In this document: positions 12,729 through 13,932 of the stretch, one piece after another
How the letters are laid out: each line of letters starts with the position of its first letter
Numbering within the stretch: the first letter of the stretch is position 1
Assembly (NCBI GenBank): GCA_003151875.1
Contig: PLYW01000118.1
Coordinates: forward strand, 1-13,932
Reading direction: 5' to 3'
Length of the DNA: 13,932 nucleotides
Source of the DNA: Acidobacteriaceae bacterium
Lineage (GTDB): Bacteria; Acidobacteriota; Terriglobia; Terriglobales; Acidobacteriaceae
Program-made: the position numbers and the translations under genes
Notes under the pieces: generated by a model
The model's database searches: none
Seen by the model: only the letters and a program-made list of their open reading frames with translations
Told to the model about the DNA's origin: nothing

Positions 12729-13400
12729 ATGCGTGGCGTCCTGCTTATTCCGGTGAAGAGCCTCACTACGGCCAAGCAGCGTCTGGCTGCGGCGTTGGAT
12801 CAGGAGCGGCGCTCGCAACTTGCCGAAGCCATGTTGCGGGACGTAATGACGGCGGCCGCTGGTGTGCTGGACCGAATCGACGTGGCGCTGGTAACCAACG
12901 ACGTCCGGGCGCGCGCGCTGGCCGCCGAGTTCGGCTTCCTGGCGATCGACGACCCGCGTAACGAGAGCGAGACCGCCGCCATCGAGATGGCCACCGCATG
13001 GTGCGAGCAGCAGGGGTATGACACCACAGTCGTCGTGCCGGGCGACATTCCGCTCATCACCAGCGACGAACTTCAGCGCGTGCTCGATGCCGCTCCTGCT
13101 GAAGGCGCGGTCTTCGTGCCCGCGTACGATTGTCGTGGCAGCAACTGCATTCTGCGCCGGCCGGCAAGCATCATTCCGCTGCGCTTTGGCAACGACAGCT
13201 TTCTGCCGCACTGCGAAGCCATGCGCAAGACCGGCAGGGAGCTGGTGATCCTCGAACTGCCCGGCATCGGACTCGACATCGACAACCCTCACGAACTCGA
13301 ACTGCTGTTGCAGCGCGCCGGCAGCACTAACGCGCAGCGGTTGCTGCGGTCGTGGAACTTCGGCGCCGATGACGACGCGCAGTGGGAAGCCGCGGTCTGA
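12729..13400 (+). CDS. cofC: 2-phospho-L-lactate guanylyltransferase (CofC / FbiD)
   Basis: This 223-residue nucleotidyltransferase activates 2-phospholactate, PEP or 3-phosphoglycerate with GTP for CofD. Motifs are LIPVKSLTTAKQRLA (6-20), VTNDVRARALA (55-65), VVPGDIPLIT (103-111) with the metal-binding Asp106, RGSNCILRRP (136-145), LRFGNDSFLPH (151-161) and GIGLDIDNPHEL (179-190). Where many CofC proteins have a GLN-x-AL motif after the DP, this one reads NESETAAIEMA (78-88), an unusual variant. The ATG at 12729 was chosen over the in-frame ATG at 12630, which lies inside cofD. Only two bases separate it from the cofD stop, and GAGG is at a usual distance. The stop overlaps the cofE start (TGATG). 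Context makes the assignment firm; the acid substrate is not predictable with confidence. Confidence 0.93.
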   Translation: MRGVLLIPVKSLTTAKQRLAAALDQERRSQLAEAMLRDVMTAAAGVLDRIDVALVTNDVRARALAAEFGFLAIDDPRNESETAAIEMATAWCEQQGYDTTVVVPGDIPLITSDELQRVLDAAPAEGAVFVPAYDCRGSNCILRRPASIIPLRFGNDSFLPHCEAMRKTGRELVILELPGIGLDIDNPHELELLLQRAGSTNAQRLLRSWNFGADDDAQWEAAV

Positions 13401-13932
13401 TGCCATCCACGCCCACCAAGACCGACGAACTCCGCGCTATTCCTGTGCTGGGCATTCGCGACGTTATTGCCGGCGACTCCATTGCTGGCCTCGTCGTAGA
13501 TGCGCTCGCTCTCGGGGGGCTGCAATTCCACGACGGCGACATTCTTGTGGTCAAGCACAAGATCGTATCCAAGGCGGAGGGCCGGCGGGTTGCGCTCGAT
13601 TCGGTGAAGCCATCCGCCGCGGCAAGAAGTTTTGCGCGTGACAACGCCGCGGACGCTCGCGTGGTGGAGTTGGCCTTGCACGAGGCCAGGCGCGTGGTCC
13701 GCAAAAAGCACATCCTCATCACCGAAACGGAGCACGGGCTGGTATGCGCCAACAGCGGCGTGGATGTTTCGAACGTGGATGGCGGCAAGACGGCGGTCCT
13801 GCTGCCCGCCGATGCAGACCGCTCGGCGGCGCAGATTCATAGAGAATTAAAGAAGCGCACCGGAATATACATTCCCGTGATCATTGCTGACAGCTTCGGG
13901 CGTCCGTGGCGCGAGGGCCTGTGCGACGTTGC
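13400..13932 (+). CDS. cofE: Coenzyme F420-0:L-glutamate ligase, N-terminal part (cut by window edge)
   Basis: The first 177 codons are present and the gene continues past the window end. CofE adds gamma-linked glutamates to F420-0 with GTP. Visible signatures are VVKHKIVSKAEGR (50-62), ETEHGLVCANSGVDVSNVD (109-127), LLPADADRSAAQIHREL (134-150) and ADSFGRPWREG (163-173). The ATG overlaps the TGA of cofC by one base, which continues the tightly packed cofG-cofD-cofC-cofE order. Whether a C-terminal FMN-dependent reductase domain is fused, as in actinobacterial FbiB, cannot be seen here. The answer would indicate how a dehydro-F420 intermediate is reduced in this organism. Confidence 0.95.
   Translation, partial: MPSTPTKTDELRAIPVLGIRDVIAGDSIAGLVVDALALGGLQFHDGDILVVKHKIVSKAEGRRVALDSVKPSAAARSFARDNAADARVVELALHEARRVVRKKHILITETEHGLVCANSGVDVSNVDGGKTAVLLPADADRSAAQIHRELKKRTGIYIPVIIADSFGRPWREGLCDV

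Overview
The window is GC-rich, densely coded bacterial chromosome. It most resembles a soil Acidobacteriota (Terriglobia/Koribacter-like) genome. This placement is an inference from three things: the dispersed palindromic repeats (a GTCATCCTGAG...GGAGTCGAAGGACCCC family and a GGCACGGCTTCAGCCGTGCC family), the bacterial F420 gene order, and the general protein style. No rRNA, tRNA, transposase or CRISPR array was seen.

Layout. (1) Positions 1-130 hold an inverted pair of REP-like repeats. (2) Positions 137-4950 hold a tight plus-strand four-gene operon: acyl-AMP ligase, acyl carrier protein, membrane-anchored SGNH-family transferase, and MBOAT O-acyltransferase. (3) A UDP-glucose 6-dehydrogenase gene (4971-6422, minus) converges on it. 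Upstream of that gene, on the same strand, is a lactate permease (6510-8405, minus), with a terminator-like hairpin region between the two. (4) Positions 8406-8966 form a 560-base non-coding stretch with predicted RNA hairpins, a CRP/FNR-like palindrome and another REP copy. (5) A CoxG-like SRPBCC protein (minus) and a flavin reductase (plus) are divergent around 9570-9769. (6) A nested palindromic element of about 162 bases occupies 10312-10473. (7) A coenzyme F420 biosynthesis operon, cofG-cofD-cofC-cofE, runs to the right edge, where cofE is cut off.

How the genes work together. The first operon has the logic of the Dlt (teichoic acid D-alanylation) pathway. A ligase adenylates an acyl acid and loads a carrier protein, an MBOAT moves the acyl group across the membrane, and an SGNH enzyme places it on an outside acceptor. 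Here the ligase looks like a fatty-acyl-AMP ligase rather than a D-alanine ligase. The MBOAT ends in exactly F-x-Y-x-x-F, the C-terminal acyl-shuttle hexapeptide known from DltX and from MBOATs that carry the motif fused. This is the most interesting system in the window: a complete, self-contained cell-envelope acylation cassette whose acyl group and acceptor are unknown. The neighbouring UDP-glucose dehydrogenase makes UDP-glucuronate and could serve an acidic surface polysaccharide, but that link rests on adjacency only.

The second functional block makes the F420 deazaflavin. CofG builds half of the Fo chromophore (its partner CofH is not in the window), CofC activates the phospho-acid, CofD joins it to Fo, and CofE adds glutamates. 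The flavin reductase upstream is on the same strand but is separated from the operon by the large palindrome.
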